A model generated the notes under the pieces. It was not told where the DNA came from, searched no databases, and worked only from the letters and a program-made list of their open reading frames with translations. Below are positions 54,636-64,000 of a stretch of 64,000 nt of DNA, piece by piece; positions within the stretch are counted from its first letter, which is position 1; every line of letters starts with the position of its first letter. Made by a program: the position numbers and the translations under genes. The DNA is from CAZYVD01 sp964651045 (GTDB taxonomy: Bacteria > Zhuqueibacterota > QNDG01 > DSAB01). The stretch lies in the NCBI GenBank assembly GCA_964651045.1, contig CAZYVD010000001.1, positions 1 through 64,000 on the forward strand. The letters are read 5' to 3'.

Positions 54636-55598
54636 CTATTTACGCTTTAAAATATCCTCAGCAGCAGATTCATCAGGCATAAGACTGTAATTATAAATCT
54701 TTTCGAGTCCAAATTTAGATAAAATATTAATACCTCTCTTTATCTGTGAATCTGATAAAACCCTCCGCCATCCATCTATTAGATTACTATTTTTTAATAT
54801 AGCACTCTCATTATGACATGTCTGTGAAGGTTTTTTAAATTTTTTATATAATCTGTTATCAGTACTCTCTCCTTCTCCAATAAAAGAAAACAGTCTTTTG
54901 ATTTCTTCCTGGGGATTTGTACACAATTTTTCGTAAAACATTAAATATACATCACCCAAATCTAGCTGATGTAAGGGTATATGATGAACAATAGCCCAGA
55001 TTACCATCTGCTTCTCAAAAAAATCGTCTGCACATTGAATGACATCCTCAAAATGTTTTAAATAGTCTTTATAAAGTTTCTCCTGACTTAAAAACATTTT
55101 GGGATCTTCCATCCATATCCAATTCTTCAATTTTATCTTTGAAGCCACAACTGCAAATGGATGACGCATTATAAATATCTTTTTAACAGAAGGGAATTTG
55201 GTATGTGCCCATTTAATATAAAGATTTGAAAAAATATCTTTGACAATTCTTTTTCTATAAATAAACTTATAATTATATTGATCAACTCTGGGATAGCGAA
55301 AATTACCTCTAAATATAGCTCTGTATATTTTATAGAAATATGCATTATCCTCATCTGGACGCAAATAATAATACAGCGGATAATCTTTCATAATTTCTAC
55401 CAATCTGGGATGAAATGGTTCAAACATATATCTATATTTCTTATTATAGTTCAATATATTTGCAAGCCAGGTAGTACCACTTCTACCATCACCTACAACC
55501 CAGACAGCATCCGTAAACCGATTGCCTATATCGATCGTCAGGTAGCAATTAATATAACCTCTTGTCAGGTTTAATAAATCGTGTATTAGGGTGTTCAT
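54636..55598 (-). CDS. sulfotransferase-family protein
   Basis: The 320 residues carry the PAPS 5'-phosphosulfate-binding loop VVGDGRSGTTWLANILN near residues 34-50 and the 3'-phosphate segment IFIMRHPFAVVASKIKLKNW near 140-160, both typical of sulfotransferases. It likely sulfates a sugar of the cell-surface polysaccharide. No PAPS-synthesis genes are in the window. The start has only a weak ribosome-binding site. The upstream gene ends 90 bases away. Confidence 0.8.
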   Translation of the reverse strand: MNTLIHDLLNLTRGYINCYLTIDIGNRFTDAVWVVGDGRSGTTWLANILNYNKKYRYMFEPFHPRLVEIMKDYPLYYYLRPDEDNAYFYKIYRAIFRGNFRYPRVDQYNYKFIYRKRIVKDIFSNLYIKWAHTKFPSVKKIFIMRHPFAVVASKIKLKNWIWMEDPKMFLSQEKLYKDYLKHFEDVIQCADDFFEKQMVIWAIVHHIPLHQLDLGDVYLMFYEKLCTNPQEEIKRLFSFIGEGESTDNRLYKKFKKPSQTCHNESAILKNSNLIDGWRRVLSDSQIKRGINILSKFGLEKIYNYSLMPDESAAEDILKRK

Positions 55599-55688
55599 GT
55601 TAAAACAATTCCCATGTTTATATGGTATTACTAACTTGCCTCAAATAAACAGGAGGTATTCTTCCGATTCTGAATTTGGCTATAGTAT

Positions 55689-57557
55689 TTATTTCTCACG
55701 CTTTATAGAAAAACATATCTTCTTAAATTTATTATCTTTTTTAAATTCACGATCCCTCATGGCTACAATTCTTATATCACCCTTTGCACTCTGCAAAAGC
55801 TCAAGCACCTCGACCTTGCTTGATATAAAATCTGAATAATGTATACTAACTACTATATTCCCAGATTTACTCAATAATAAGAATCGGCCTTTATCAACAA
55901 CAATCTTAAATTTATCAATTGCTACAGGAAAGTTAAAAAATCTAAATTCACTAAAGTTACTATTTCCCTTAAAAACAAATTTATCTTCAAATTGTATCTT
56001 CTCTTCATATAATTGTACGACACGCTCCAGAAAAAAATATTTATAATCTGATGTCATCATCAAACAATTTTCCTTTGAGTTAAAGCGATGGTTTCTATTT
56101 ATTAACGGGACATCCCATGTGCCATCGTATAATTTAACTACTGGAGCAAGAATATTTTTTTCAATATTTTCTATTCTATTTTTTTTCCCATACCTGAGTG
56201 TTGAAGGTCCATTTGGGCAAGAAAAAACCCATCCAATATCTTTAAACCATATATGATAAGGGGTTATACCTGGTTCCGAAAGATAATCTGAAGCACCTCC
56301 ACTGAATACTATATAATATTCAGGCCTATAGATTATGGTCGTCCTGGTAGGTTTAAAGTTAATATTAAAAAATTTTCGATTATATTTAACATTCTTCTTG
56401 ATTGAAGATCGATTCTGTAACTCATCGGCTAATCCTATCCAGACTGCCAGAAAAGCATTATAAACAGTTAAGTGATGGTAATCATACCATCCATACATTT
56501 CCTTATCTTCATGATTATTTAAAACTAAATGATAGTAACCCTCATCATTTACTTGATATTGATTCAAATGATTCCACATTTTACATAAATATCCATCATA
56601 GTAATTGGCATTTATTGGATCTAATATTTTAGCAGCCTCAAGCACATATATAGCCGATGCATATCCAAAGATCTGTTCCTGTCCACGGCCTGTATAATTA
56701 AAACATCCATCAGGATCAATAAACTTTACAAAATAGTTCAAGCCTGTTAAAAAATATTTTTTTATAATATTACTACTATTTAACAGATAAATACGATGAA
56801 GCAAAGCCAGAACAAAAACATGATACTGAATCGGCCTGCTTCTATTTCTACGATCATCATAGCAGCCGTCCTTATGACGAGACAGTGTGGTATATAAAAG
56901 ATTTATCCAACACTTCCATCTATTGATTTCATCATTAAAAATAGTATATCTTAGCATGTCTGAATAAGCACGCATTAAAACCCAATTTGTTAGAAGATTT
57001 TTTCTGTTCTCTTTACTATTCCGCAATTCCCTGATCCACACCTTCTTCTCCACATCACTCAACTTATCTTTTATTAATCGGTATGTTTCAAGTAGTGCAT
57101 GATTATGAAAATCCCAGTGATAAAGCTGCCATTCACTGAAAAAGTATTCCTCTTTTGAGGTTGAAAAATGAAACTCCGCAGCCATGCGTATTGAATTCAT
57201 TATATCTGCTTCATTTGTATTTTTATATAGCAGAGCACCCAGCCAAGCAAAATAAGTTGATCCATAGTGGTCGCCAGGAACATATCCATCTACAGGATCA
57301 AAAATACCTCCTTTATCATAAACATTTAAAATAACATTTTCATTATCTGAATCCACAATCTTCAGCCCTATACCATGGCATCGAAAATATTCTTTATTAT
57401 TTAATGGGTGAGTAACCTTTATTAGACCTTTCAGAGGATGATGCAATTTGAAAGATATCCAGCCCTCATTCTTTTCTGCAACAATTCTATCCTGCTTTAC
57501 CTGTAGCCTGGAAAGCCAATTGTAAATTTCCTGAGACTTTTCAAGATAATTTATCAT
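55689..57557 (-). CDS. uncharacterised heparinase-like toroid/beta-sandwich protein
   Basis: The roughly 622-residue protein has no signal peptide. Residues about 50-370 are helical with many aromatic residues (YGSTYFAWLGALLY, FFSEWQLYHWDFHNHALLETYRL, TGRGQEQIFGYASAIYVLEAAKI), suggesting an (alpha/alpha) toroid. Residues about 400-620 are beta-rich (YYIVFSGGASDYLSEPG). This layout recalls heparinase II/III- and alginate lyase-like proteins found in polysaccharide loci, but catalytic residues cannot be identified. I prefer the ATG at 57557 over a GTG four codons earlier. Adjacent to asparagine synthase and sulfotransferase genes. Confidence 0.6.
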   Translation of the reverse strand: MINYLEKSQEIYNWLSRLQVKQDRIVAEKNEGWISFKLHHPLKGLIKVTHPLNNKEYFRCHGIGLKIVDSDNENVILNVYDKGGIFDPVDGYVPGDHYGSTYFAWLGALLYKNTNEADIMNSIRMAAEFHFSTSKEEYFFSEWQLYHWDFHNHALLETYRLIKDKLSDVEKKVWIRELRNSKENRKNLLTNWVLMRAYSDMLRYTIFNDEINRWKCWINLLYTTLSRHKDGCYDDRRNRSRPIQYHVFVLALLHRIYLLNSSNIIKKYFLTGLNYFVKFIDPDGCFNYTGRGQEQIFGYASAIYVLEAAKILDPINANYYDGYLCKMWNHLNQYQVNDEGYYHLVLNNHEDKEMYGWYDYHHLTVYNAFLAVWIGLADELQNRSSIKKNVKYNRKFFNINFKPTRTTIIYRPEYYIVFSGGASDYLSEPGITPYHIWFKDIGWVFSCPNGPSTLRYGKKNRIENIEKNILAPVVKLYDGTWDVPLINRNHRFNSKENCLMMTSDYKYFFLERVVQLYEEKIQFEDKFVFKGNSNFSEFRFFNFPVAIDKFKIVVDKGRFLLLSKSGNIVVSIHYSDFISSKVEVLELLQSAKGDIRIVAMRDREFKKDNKFKKICFSIKREK

Positions 57558-57603
57558 ATTTGAGACCACAAATAAAAATCATAATATAAAAAAATAAGAA
57601 CCT

Positions 57604-59541
57604 CTATTTTTTAATAGCTGTTTTCAATCGCTTAAAAAATTTCTCATCATTATCGAAATGCATTCTTAACCACATCTCAAGAACCACCAGTCCCCAGACC
57701 TTTCTGTAATTACAGTCGACTCCTTTAAAAAATCTCTCCTTCAAATAATTTACACCATCCATATTAAAAAAACCACGCTCATTAATATGATCAGGCTGCA
57801 ATACAAAATCGATTAAAGGTCTCAACCTCCCCTGCATCCAGATAGGAAAAGGAAAAGCAAAACCCAATTTGGGCCTCCTGATAACTTCCTCTGGCAGTAA
57901 ATGTTTTACAGCTTCAATAAAAATATATTTAGTACGAGTCCCTCTCAATTTATACTCAGGTGGTATAGTAGCTGTAAATTCAACGAGTTTATGATCGATT
58001 AGTGGTAAACGAGTCTCTAATGAAAAATTCATACTCATTCTATCAATATCTGACATAAATAAATCACCCATATAAGTCTTTAAATCCAAATAGCATATTT
58101 TATTAACAGGATCGACTTCTGTGTTGCAATTGTTATAATATTGATCATATATTTTATGGGTATCCTTTTCAATTATCCAATTAAGAAATCTATCCGAATA
58201 AACCCTCCTCTTCTCTATCTCAGAAAGTTCCATTCTAATTGTTCCATACTTTTTTATAAAAGATCCATACCAGTAAAGAAAACGGTCAATCCTTCTTGCT
58301 ATTTTATTATCCCGAAAGCTTTCTGGTAGATGCTCATATGACAATAATAAAATCTTTTTCAATTTATCAGGCAGATGATCCCATAAACGTTCCCGTTTCA
58401 TGAATTTCAGTATTAATGAGGTTGTTTGATAACCTGCAAAAAGTTCATCGCCACCTGTGCCACTCAGGGCAACCTTTACTTCCTGCGAAGCAAGTTTTGA
58501 TACAAAATAACTATTAACTGCATCCATAGATGGTTGGTCCATAGATCTAACAAAACCTTCTAACTCACTCAGAACATCATCTGCAGTTACTACCAAAACC
58601 CTATGATTCGTATTGAACTTCTCTGCCACTAAATTTGCAAAATAAACGTCATCATAATTTTTTCCGCCCACATCATAACCAATAGAGAATGTTTTAACAG
58701 GTGCTTTTTGTAAATCTTTCATAACAGCAACAATTACACTTGAATCAATTCCACCACTCAAGAAAGCACCTATTGGTACATCGGAAATCATCCTCATTTC
58801 AATAGATTCATATATGAGCTCTTTTAATCTGTTTTTATAATAATTTTCATTATATTGACCTTCTTCAAATTCAATATCCCAATATTTTTTCAGATCAATA
58901 TTTCCATTGTTGACTTCTAAATAATGCCCCCCGGGTAACGAAAAAATACCTTCATATATGGTAAGAGGAACCGGAACTGTTTGCATTGAAAGAAAATGAT
59001 GTATTGCTTCATAACTTAGATTTGCCTGATATAGGCCTGACTTCAGGATTGACTTCAGCTCAGAAGCAAAAATAAAGGAGTTATTAATTATACAATAATA
59101 AAATGGTTTTATTTTTAGTCTATCAACGGCTGCAAATAATTTGTTCCTTTTGCTATCCCAAATTGCAAAACTAAACATCCCTCTGAGATAATCAACACAG
59201 CCGGATCCAAATTCTTCATACATGTGTATGATTGTCTCAGTATCACATTGACTTTTAATATTGTGGCCCCTGTCAATCAGCATCTTATTAAGGGATCTGT
59301 AGTTGTAGATCTCTCCATTATATACTATCCAGATAGTCCTATCTTCATTTGACATAGGTTGATGTCCACGAATGGAAAGATCCAATATACTTAAGCGTCT
59401 ATGACCTAACCCTACATTCCCTGAAATAAACTTTCCACTATCGTCAGGCCCTCTGTGCCTCAATACTTCTGCCATTAGCTCCACAGTGGCAGGACTGACT
59501 GATCTATTATCAAAATTAACTATTCCCACGATTCCACACAT
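57604..59541 (-). CDS. asnB: glutamine-hydrolysing asparagine synthase
   Basis: The 645 residues have a class II glutamine amidotransferase domain starting MCGIVGIVNF (Cys2 is the nucleophile) with RHRGPDDSG and YNGEIYNY, and an ATP-pyrophosphatase synthase domain with LSGGIDSSVIVA and GTGGDELFAGY. It can make asparagine, but in polysaccharide loci such enzymes often amidate uronic acids, which fits a gene between a Wzx flippase and a sulfotransferase. Which role applies is not decidable here. Confidence 0.92.
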   Translation of the reverse strand: MCGIVGIVNFDNRSVSPATVELMAEVLRHRGPDDSGKFISGNVGLGHRRLSILDLSIRGHQPMSNEDRTIWIVYNGEIYNYRSLNKMLIDRGHNIKSQCDTETIIHMYEEFGSGCVDYLRGMFSFAIWDSKRNKLFAAVDRLKIKPFYYCIINNSFIFASELKSILKSGLYQANLSYEAIHHFLSMQTVPVPLTIYEGIFSLPGGHYLEVNNGNIDLKKYWDIEFEEGQYNENYYKNRLKELIYESIEMRMISDVPIGAFLSGGIDSSVIVAVMKDLQKAPVKTFSIGYDVGGKNYDDVYFANLVAEKFNTNHRVLVVTADDVLSELEGFVRSMDQPSMDAVNSYFVSKLASQEVKVALSGTGGDELFAGYQTTSLILKFMKRERLWDHLPDKLKKILLLSYEHLPESFRDNKIARRIDRFLYWYGSFIKKYGTIRMELSEIEKRRVYSDRFLNWIIEKDTHKIYDQYYNNCNTEVDPVNKICYLDLKTYMGDLFMSDIDRMSMNFSLETRLPLIDHKLVEFTATIPPEYKLRGTRTKYIFIEAVKHLLPEEVIRRPKLGFAFPFPIWMQGRLRPLIDFVLQPDHINERGFFNMDGVNYLKERFFKGVDCNYRKVWGLVVLEMWLRMHFDNDEKFFKRLKTAIKK

Positions 59542-59558
59542 TGCTCTCTCACTTAAAT

Positions 59559-60995
59559 TTACTGCTTTCTGAATCTTAACAAATTCATTATAAGCAAAAT
59601 TTCCTCTTTTGAATATAATCTAACCATAACAGCCATTAAAATATTTATAATAACAGCTATAAAGCATGTTAAAACAACATGAACAGATCCCATTAAATAA
59701 GCCGAAAATAACATGATAGTATTAACTGTGACAATCTTTAAGGCAAATTTTGCTATTGGAGGCTTTACTAATTTTACATACAGATAAATTAGATGAAACA
59801 GGAAAACAAAACCTTCTGTTGCCAATGTTGCATAAGCAGCTCCAATATAACTAAATCTTGGAATTAATAAAAAATTTAAACCAAGATTTAAAAATGCTGC
59901 AAAAGCTATTACTCTCGCTGTAACCCTTTGGCGATCAGCAGAACAGACAGTATGAGTCATAACATTTGTTATATAAATAAGAGGTACAGTCCAGACCAAT
60001 ATTCTGATAACATCGGCAGCAGCAATATATTTCAATCCATAAAAAAATATAATAATTTTTCTTGAAAGAAATGAAATAAGAGCAGCCAATGAGAAACCAA
60101 GATAAAACATGATTTTAATGGATTTTTCAAAAAGATCTTTAAACTTCTCGATAGATTCTTTATAATATTTGGAAAGAGCAGGATAGATAGCTCTTATTAT
60201 TCCTTCCCCAATAAACAGTGATGCAAATATCAATCGATATGCAGAATTATATATTCCTACTGCATGATCACTAATAATTAAAGAAAGCATTACGCTGTCT
60301 ACATATGTATACATTGTTGAAAAGAAATAATTAATCCCAAATGGAAGGCTTTCACGGATCAAGAAGCGAATTAGTTTAATGTCGATATTAAATGAAATAG
60401 CAGTAAAATTTTTTAAAGTAATAAAAACCGACCAACATAAAGTTAAAAGACTGGATATTAAAAACATGCATGCCAATGATTGAAAATTACCTCCCAAAAG
60501 AAGAACCGAAATTCCGAGTCCTGTTTCTAAAAGAGTTTGTAGAAGAGAAGTAATGCCATCATACCGCATTTCCTGAAAAGCATGAAAAACCGCCTTAAAA
60601 AACTGATTATAAGATGTTAATATCTGGTAGAGTGCTATAATATAGACTGCTATCTTTATTTCCAGTGGTTTATTAGTAAGATTAATAATAAAGAATATTA
60701 AACTCAGGTTGATGATTGACAAAAACATTTTAATAATTAAAGAATTACCAACATATTTTTTTATATTCTTCTTATCTCTGGCAACTTCTCTAATGAACAG
60801 TTGATGAAGCCCCATGTCGGCAATTATTAAAAAAAGAATTGTAAACGCAAGTGCAAAAGCAAATTTACCATAATTGTCAACACCCAAGATACGAGCTGAA
60901 AATATAACAAGAACAATCCTAATTGTTCGTTGAAACATTCTAGTAAAAATCAGGATAATTGAATTCGAGACGACCTTATCCATACTTTTATTCAT
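59559..60995 (-). CDS. wzx: polysaccharide flippase (Wzx/MOP-family)
   Basis: The 478 residues form about 12-14 hydrophobic spans with the MATE/MOP pattern: ARILGVDNYGKFAFALAFTILFLIIADMGLHQLFIREVARD at the N terminus is typical of RfbX-type exporters. It should move lipid-linked repeat units across the inner membrane. It overlaps the downstream-numbered glycosyltransferase by eight bases, so they are co-translated. With the Wzy/ligase-like gene two genes upstream it supports a Wzx/Wzy-type route. Confidence 0.9.
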   Translation of the reverse strand: MNKSMDKVVSNSIILIFTRMFQRTIRIVLVIFSARILGVDNYGKFAFALAFTILFLIIADMGLHQLFIREVARDKKNIKKYVGNSLIIKMFLSIINLSLIFFIINLTNKPLEIKIAVYIIALYQILTSYNQFFKAVFHAFQEMRYDGITSLLQTLLETGLGISVLLLGGNFQSLACMFLISSLLTLCWSVFITLKNFTAISFNIDIKLIRFLIRESLPFGINYFFSTMYTYVDSVMLSLIISDHAVGIYNSAYRLIFASLFIGEGIIRAIYPALSKYYKESIEKFKDLFEKSIKIMFYLGFSLAALISFLSRKIIIFFYGLKYIAAADVIRILVWTVPLIYITNVMTHTVCSADRQRVTARVIAFAAFLNLGLNFLLIPRFSYIGAAYATLATEGFVFLFHLIYLYVKLVKPPIAKFALKIVTVNTIMLFSAYLMGSVHVVLTCFIAVIINILMAVMVRLYSKEEILLIMNLLRFRKQ

Positions 60996-62235
60996 GATAA
61001 CTTTTTACTAAACTCTTATAAATGTTAATAATCTTATAATAGTGTACTTCTGGGCTGAATTCCCTTTCAGCCTTTTTTCTTGCATTTCTTCCATAAGCGA
61101 TGGTTAAATCTGGATTATCTAAAAAATATTTAATCTTACTGGCCAACTCCTCTGAATCACCAGGTTTAAATAACAGACCTGTTACCTTATTATCGATTAA
61201 CTCTGGAATTCCTCCTATATTCGATCCAATAACCGGTTTTCCCAATGCATATGCTTCATATATTACAAGTGGTGAATTATCATAACATTCAGAAGGAACA
61301 ACAACAAATTTTGCCTTTGAGATTACTCTTTTTAATTCATCACCATACATAGCTCCTAAAATATTCACATTTTTTAAAGCAAATTTTGATATCAACTTCT
61401 CTAAATATTCTTGATAATATCCTTTACCTACTATGTATAAATTGCATGACGATATTTTTCTCATAGCCATTAAAAGAGTTTCTAAGCCTTTTGCCTCTTC
61501 AAGTCGACCAAAATAAACAAAGTAGTCCCTATTATTATAATTAGGCCTGTATTGATCGATCTGGATCGTATAGTATAATTGAATAATCTGTGGACCAATT
61601 ACATTTGCCTCTCTAAATTTATTCCTAAAAAACATACTTGGTACATGAATGATATCAACATTTTTTTCATATATTTTCATCATCTTATGAAAATAGGTCT
61701 CAATTGCCAATAACATACCAGCAAAAGTGGAGTTCTTATGGCATCTCTCAAAAATCGGGTGGTAATAGTGATGATCCAGACACTTCTCACAAATCTGCTT
61801 TTTGTACCAATTGAATAGACGATAATTAGGACATATTATCTTTGATTGATGTGCTGTAAGAATTACAGGAATTCTGTATGCTCTTAATGTATGCAAAATA
61901 GAAGGTGAAATCTGATGATCAATCATATGTAGATGTGCAATATCAGGTCTTACTTTTCTTATTAGATTTCCCAATCTTTTTCGGGCCTGAATAGAGTAAA
62001 TAATTCTTGGGGCCGTCCTCCATAATCTTTTAAATTTAGCCCATTTGGAGTTATAATTAAATTCAACATGATCCACAAAATATTGCGCATACTTAGTTGG
62101 AAAATTTAAAGGATGCTTCATTGAGAAGGGAATAACCTGATGACCATGCTCTTTTAGGATTTTTGTCAATTCAAAATAGTATCGCTCGGAACCGCCTTTG
62201 ACAAAATAAAATTTATTTATCATCAATATCTTCAT
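60988..62235 (-). CDS. GT4-family glycosyltransferase
   Basis: The 415 residues begin MKILMINKFYFVKGGSERYYFELTKIL, a common GT4 N terminus. The second half has YFGRLEEAKGLETLL, YIVGKGYYQEYLEKL and VVPSECYDNSPLVIYEAYALGKPVIGSNIGGIPELI, with E-x7-E. A four-Cys segment (CEKCLDHHYYHPIFERCHKN plus an earlier Cys in KIICPNYRL) may bind zinc. It lies three bases after the ligase gene and overlaps the flippase gene. Confidence 0.88.
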   Translation of the reverse strand: MKILMINKFYFVKGGSERYYFELTKILKEHGHQVIPFSMKHPLNFPTKYAQYFVDHVEFNYNSKWAKFKRLWRTAPRIIYSIQARKRLGNLIRKVRPDIAHLHMIDHQISPSILHTLRAYRIPVILTAHQSKIICPNYRLFNWYKKQICEKCLDHHYYHPIFERCHKNSTFAGMLLAIETYFHKMMKIYEKNVDIIHVPSMFFRNKFREANVIGPQIIQLYYTIQIDQYRPNYNNRDYFVYFGRLEEAKGLETLLMAMRKISSCNLYIVGKGYYQEYLEKLISKFALKNVNILGAMYGDELKRVISKAKFVVVPSECYDNSPLVIYEAYALGKPVIGSNIGGIPELIDNKVTGLLFKPGDSEELASKIKYFLDNPDLTIAYGRNARKKAEREFSPEVHYYKIINIYKSLVKSYHE

Positions 62236-62238
62236 ATT

Positions 62239-63660
62239 CTATAAAGCCTTACTACTATTATTTAAAAATTTTGCTCGACGATTCATTATTATTTCTCTCC
62301 TGTATATTCTCTTGAGTGATATAGCCAATCCTGCAAGCAACCAGAATAAAACCTTATGACGATAATGCTGATATTGAGGGCCAAAAAATGTTATCACACA
62401 GAAAGCAGTAAAACCACCTATTAGTCCCAATGCCACAAAACTCAATAATTTATCATTAAATTTAAATGCTGTTAACAAATCTTTAAAAAGAAGAAGAAGA
62501 AACCATAGATAGAAAAATAGCCCGGGAAGTCCTGTTTCGCATGCTAATCTTAAATATGTATTATGAACAGGCTGCCAAAAACTAAATATAGAAAATGAAT
62601 GGAATTGATAATTAAAGAGTCCAACACCCAATATTGGATGAGATTGCAAGATTTGAAGTGCAATGTTAATCATAAGCAATCTATATTCACCCTGTCCTCC
62701 AGTATTTAATCTAAGCATTATCTTATCCCAGAATATAGCCCCAAAACAAATTATTAATAAAATCACAATTAAAACTGGAGTAATTTTACTTAAATCTAAT
62801 TTAGTTCTCCTTATTAATAAAAATACCATTACCAATATACTAAATGAAAATCCTAACCATGACTGTCTGGATAGGGATAAGTAGAGAGCAGCAATTCCAA
62901 TTGTCGCAAATATCAAATATAAAGCTCTCTTTAATTTATTTCTTGTATAAATTATCATTGATATTACCATTGGAAAAAGAAATGCTAAAAACGTTCCATA
63001 CATATTCGGAAATCCTAAGGTTCCTCTGATCCTATCAAGATCTTCATCAAATGACATCTTTCTTTCACCAAAGAAATACAAACCTATACTGTGTTTATTG
63101 ATCTTTTGAAGTACACCAATAGTGGCTTGAACTGCAAATATTATTATTAAAACATTAACAATTACAATTAGCTTCTTTTTTGTTGTAACATTATTAATAA
63201 TATAAAAATATAATAAGATTGCCTTTGCGAGAAGAAAAACTCCATATATGCTGCTTAATTTTGAAACAGAAGGAACAATTGCAAACATTGACCAGACTAG
63301 TAAAAAAAATACTGGATTAGATGACTTTCCGATGTACAATCTGACTCCTCTACCTTTCATCATTTTATAAAACCAATATATATACATTAAAACAATAATA
63401 GAATCAATCGCAAAAATAAGATCCATAGACAACAAAGAACTATATAAAAAACCGACCCTATATGGGATCATAAATACCAGCATTCTTAACAAAAATATTT
63501 CCTTCTCCTTGACAATTGCAAAGATTATTAAAATTACGATAAATATGTTTATAAAGACAATCCAGCTTATATTTAAGTTCATGTATAACAATAAAATACC
63601 AGCTATACAACCTATAAATAGCAATACAATATTACCAATAAATGAACGACTATTTTTCAT
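62239..63660 (-). CDS. O-antigen ligase/polymerase-like membrane protein
   Basis: The 473 residues have about 11-12 hydrophobic spans with one larger periplasmic loop (GFPNMYGTFLAFLFPM, SRQSWLGFSFSILVMV, HPILGVGLFNYQFH, VHNTYLRLACETGLPGLFFYLWF). The late GVGLFNYQ, HNTYL and ETGLPG segments are the Wzy_C (O-antigen ligase) signature. It either polymerises repeat units (Wzy) or ligates them to lipid (WaaL); the sequence does not separate these. Overlaps the truncated gene by four bases (ATGA). Confidence 0.86.
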   Translation of the reverse strand: MKNSRSFIGNIVLLFIGCIAGILLLYMNLNISWIVFINIFIVILIIFAIVKEKEIFLLRMLVFMIPYRVGFLYSSLLSMDLIFAIDSIIVLMYIYWFYKMMKGRGVRLYIGKSSNPVFFLLVWSMFAIVPSVSKLSSIYGVFLLAKAILLYFYIINNVTTKKKLIVIVNVLIIIFAVQATIGVLQKINKHSIGLYFFGERKMSFDEDLDRIRGTLGFPNMYGTFLAFLFPMVISMIIYTRNKLKRALYLIFATIGIAALYLSLSRQSWLGFSFSILVMVFLLIRRTKLDLSKITPVLIVILLIICFGAIFWDKIMLRLNTGGQGEYRLLMINIALQILQSHPILGVGLFNYQFHSFSIFSFWQPVHNTYLRLACETGLPGLFFYLWFLLLLFKDLLTAFKFNDKLLSFVALGLIGGFTAFCVITFFGPQYQHYRHKVLFWLLAGLAISLKRIYRREIIMNRRAKFLNNSSKAL

Positions 63661-64000
63661 CTTCCAGTTACATCCTCGTTTAATATTCTATAGATTACTG
63701 TCCTTAATCCCAATGGATCAGTCCTATCATAAATAAGCTCCAACTCCTCTGGAATATTCTTCCCTTCTAATAAAAAAGATATTTCAGGGAAAAATTCTTT
63801 ATAACGTTCGTTCAGCAGCAGGAAATCCACACTTCTATACTCCGCATATTTGATTAAACGGTCAAATTTACATTGGGGAATTGTAACAGAATCTTTTATG
63901 TTGTAATTACCAGCATAGATATCCGCAGTATGGAATTTACTCATTATCACCGGAATTCCATTGAAATGATCTCTAAGCCACAGTCCCGCCTCTTTCTGTT
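63657..64000 (-). CDS. C-terminal part of a larger protein, probably membrane glycosyltransferase
   Basis: The frame stays open to the window edge; the first readable residues are QKEAGLWLRDHFNGIPVIMSK. The stretch is soluble, with the KEAGLWL...HF segment and LNERYKEFFPEI, which resemble the C-terminal soluble domain of GT39/PMT-type membrane glycosyltransferases. The start lies beyond 64000. The assignment is based on the tail only and the membrane part is not visible. The stop codon overlaps the ligase start (ATGA), so it belongs to the same operon. Confidence 0.55.
   Translation of the reverse strand, partial: QKEAGLWLRDHFNGIPVIMSKFHTADIYAGNYNIKDSVTIPQCKFDRLIKYAEYRSVDFLLLNERYKEFFPEISFLLEGKNIPEELELIYDRTDPLGLRTVIYRILNEDVTGR

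Overview
The window reads as a chromosomal segment of a diderm (outer-membrane-bearing), anaerobic, fermentative or syntrophic bacterium. Pointers are lipoprotein-type signal sequences, an RseC-type protein, O-antigen/exopolysaccharide genes, a two-subunit oxygen-sensitive fumarase, NADH/NADPH/ferredoxin transhydrogenase modules and [FeFe]-hydrogenase-like sensors; nothing points to respiration with oxygen. I cannot name the phylum: the redox operon layout recalls Thermotogae and Clostridia, while the transglutaminase/DUF3857, M28 peptidase and modular secreted proteins recall the FCB group and related candidate phyla. No rRNA, tRNA, CRISPR array, IS element or integrase was recognised.

Layout. 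185-1849 (+): a nucleoside-kinase-like protein with a TGS domain. 1884-9912 (-): acyl-CoA dehydrogenase, RNase III and a complete fatty-acid initiation/elongation cluster (fabF, acpP, fabG, fabD, fabH, plsX) led by rpmF and a DUF177 gene. 9969-28254 (-): a compact redox block. It holds NfnB-like and NfnA-like subunits, a NuoG/formate-dehydrogenase-like subunit, NuoF/HydB, NuoE/HydC, a signalling cassette (two ATPases, PHP, two DRTGG proteins, a HydS-like hydrogenase homologue), a fused NfnA-NfnB, a receiver-PAS-kinase, two more receivers, a hydrogenase-like sensor kinase and an M52-type protease. 28256-36847 (-): both fumarase subunits, M28 peptidase, ElbB, a GT-C membrane protein, a transglutaminase lipoprotein, a DUF4136 lipoprotein and RseC. 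36999-45357 (+): galactokinase-family protein, two large exported six-hairpin-type glycosidases and a HAD phosphatase, a glycan-use operon. 45354-64000 (-): flippase-like membrane protein, a secreted modular protein, then an AT-rich polysaccharide locus with glycosyltransferases, methyltransferase, nitroreductase-methyltransferase fusion, sulfotransferase, asparagine synthase, Wzx-type flippase, O-antigen ligase-like protein and a truncated membrane protein at the edge.

How it fits together. The most interesting part is 9969-28254. Its gene order resembles electron-bifurcating [FeFe]-hydrogenase operons, but where the hydrogenase catalytic subunit (HydA) would stand there is a NuoG/FDH-like protein whose expected catalytic Cys/Sec position is alanine, followed directly by split NfnA and NfnB. 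I infer an NADH/NADPH/ferredoxin bifurcating transhydrogenase, close in concept to the Sporomusa-type (Stn) enzyme. Two hydrogenase homologues with altered H-cluster motifs, tied to ATPases, a histidine kinase and receivers, probably sense H2 or redox state. The second, fused NfnA-NfnB paralogue sits among the sensors. Almost all genes from 36847 down to 1884 point the same way with short gaps or overlaps. Several genes use TTG or GTG starts, so start sites given here were chosen from Shine-Dalgarno spacing and overlap where possible.
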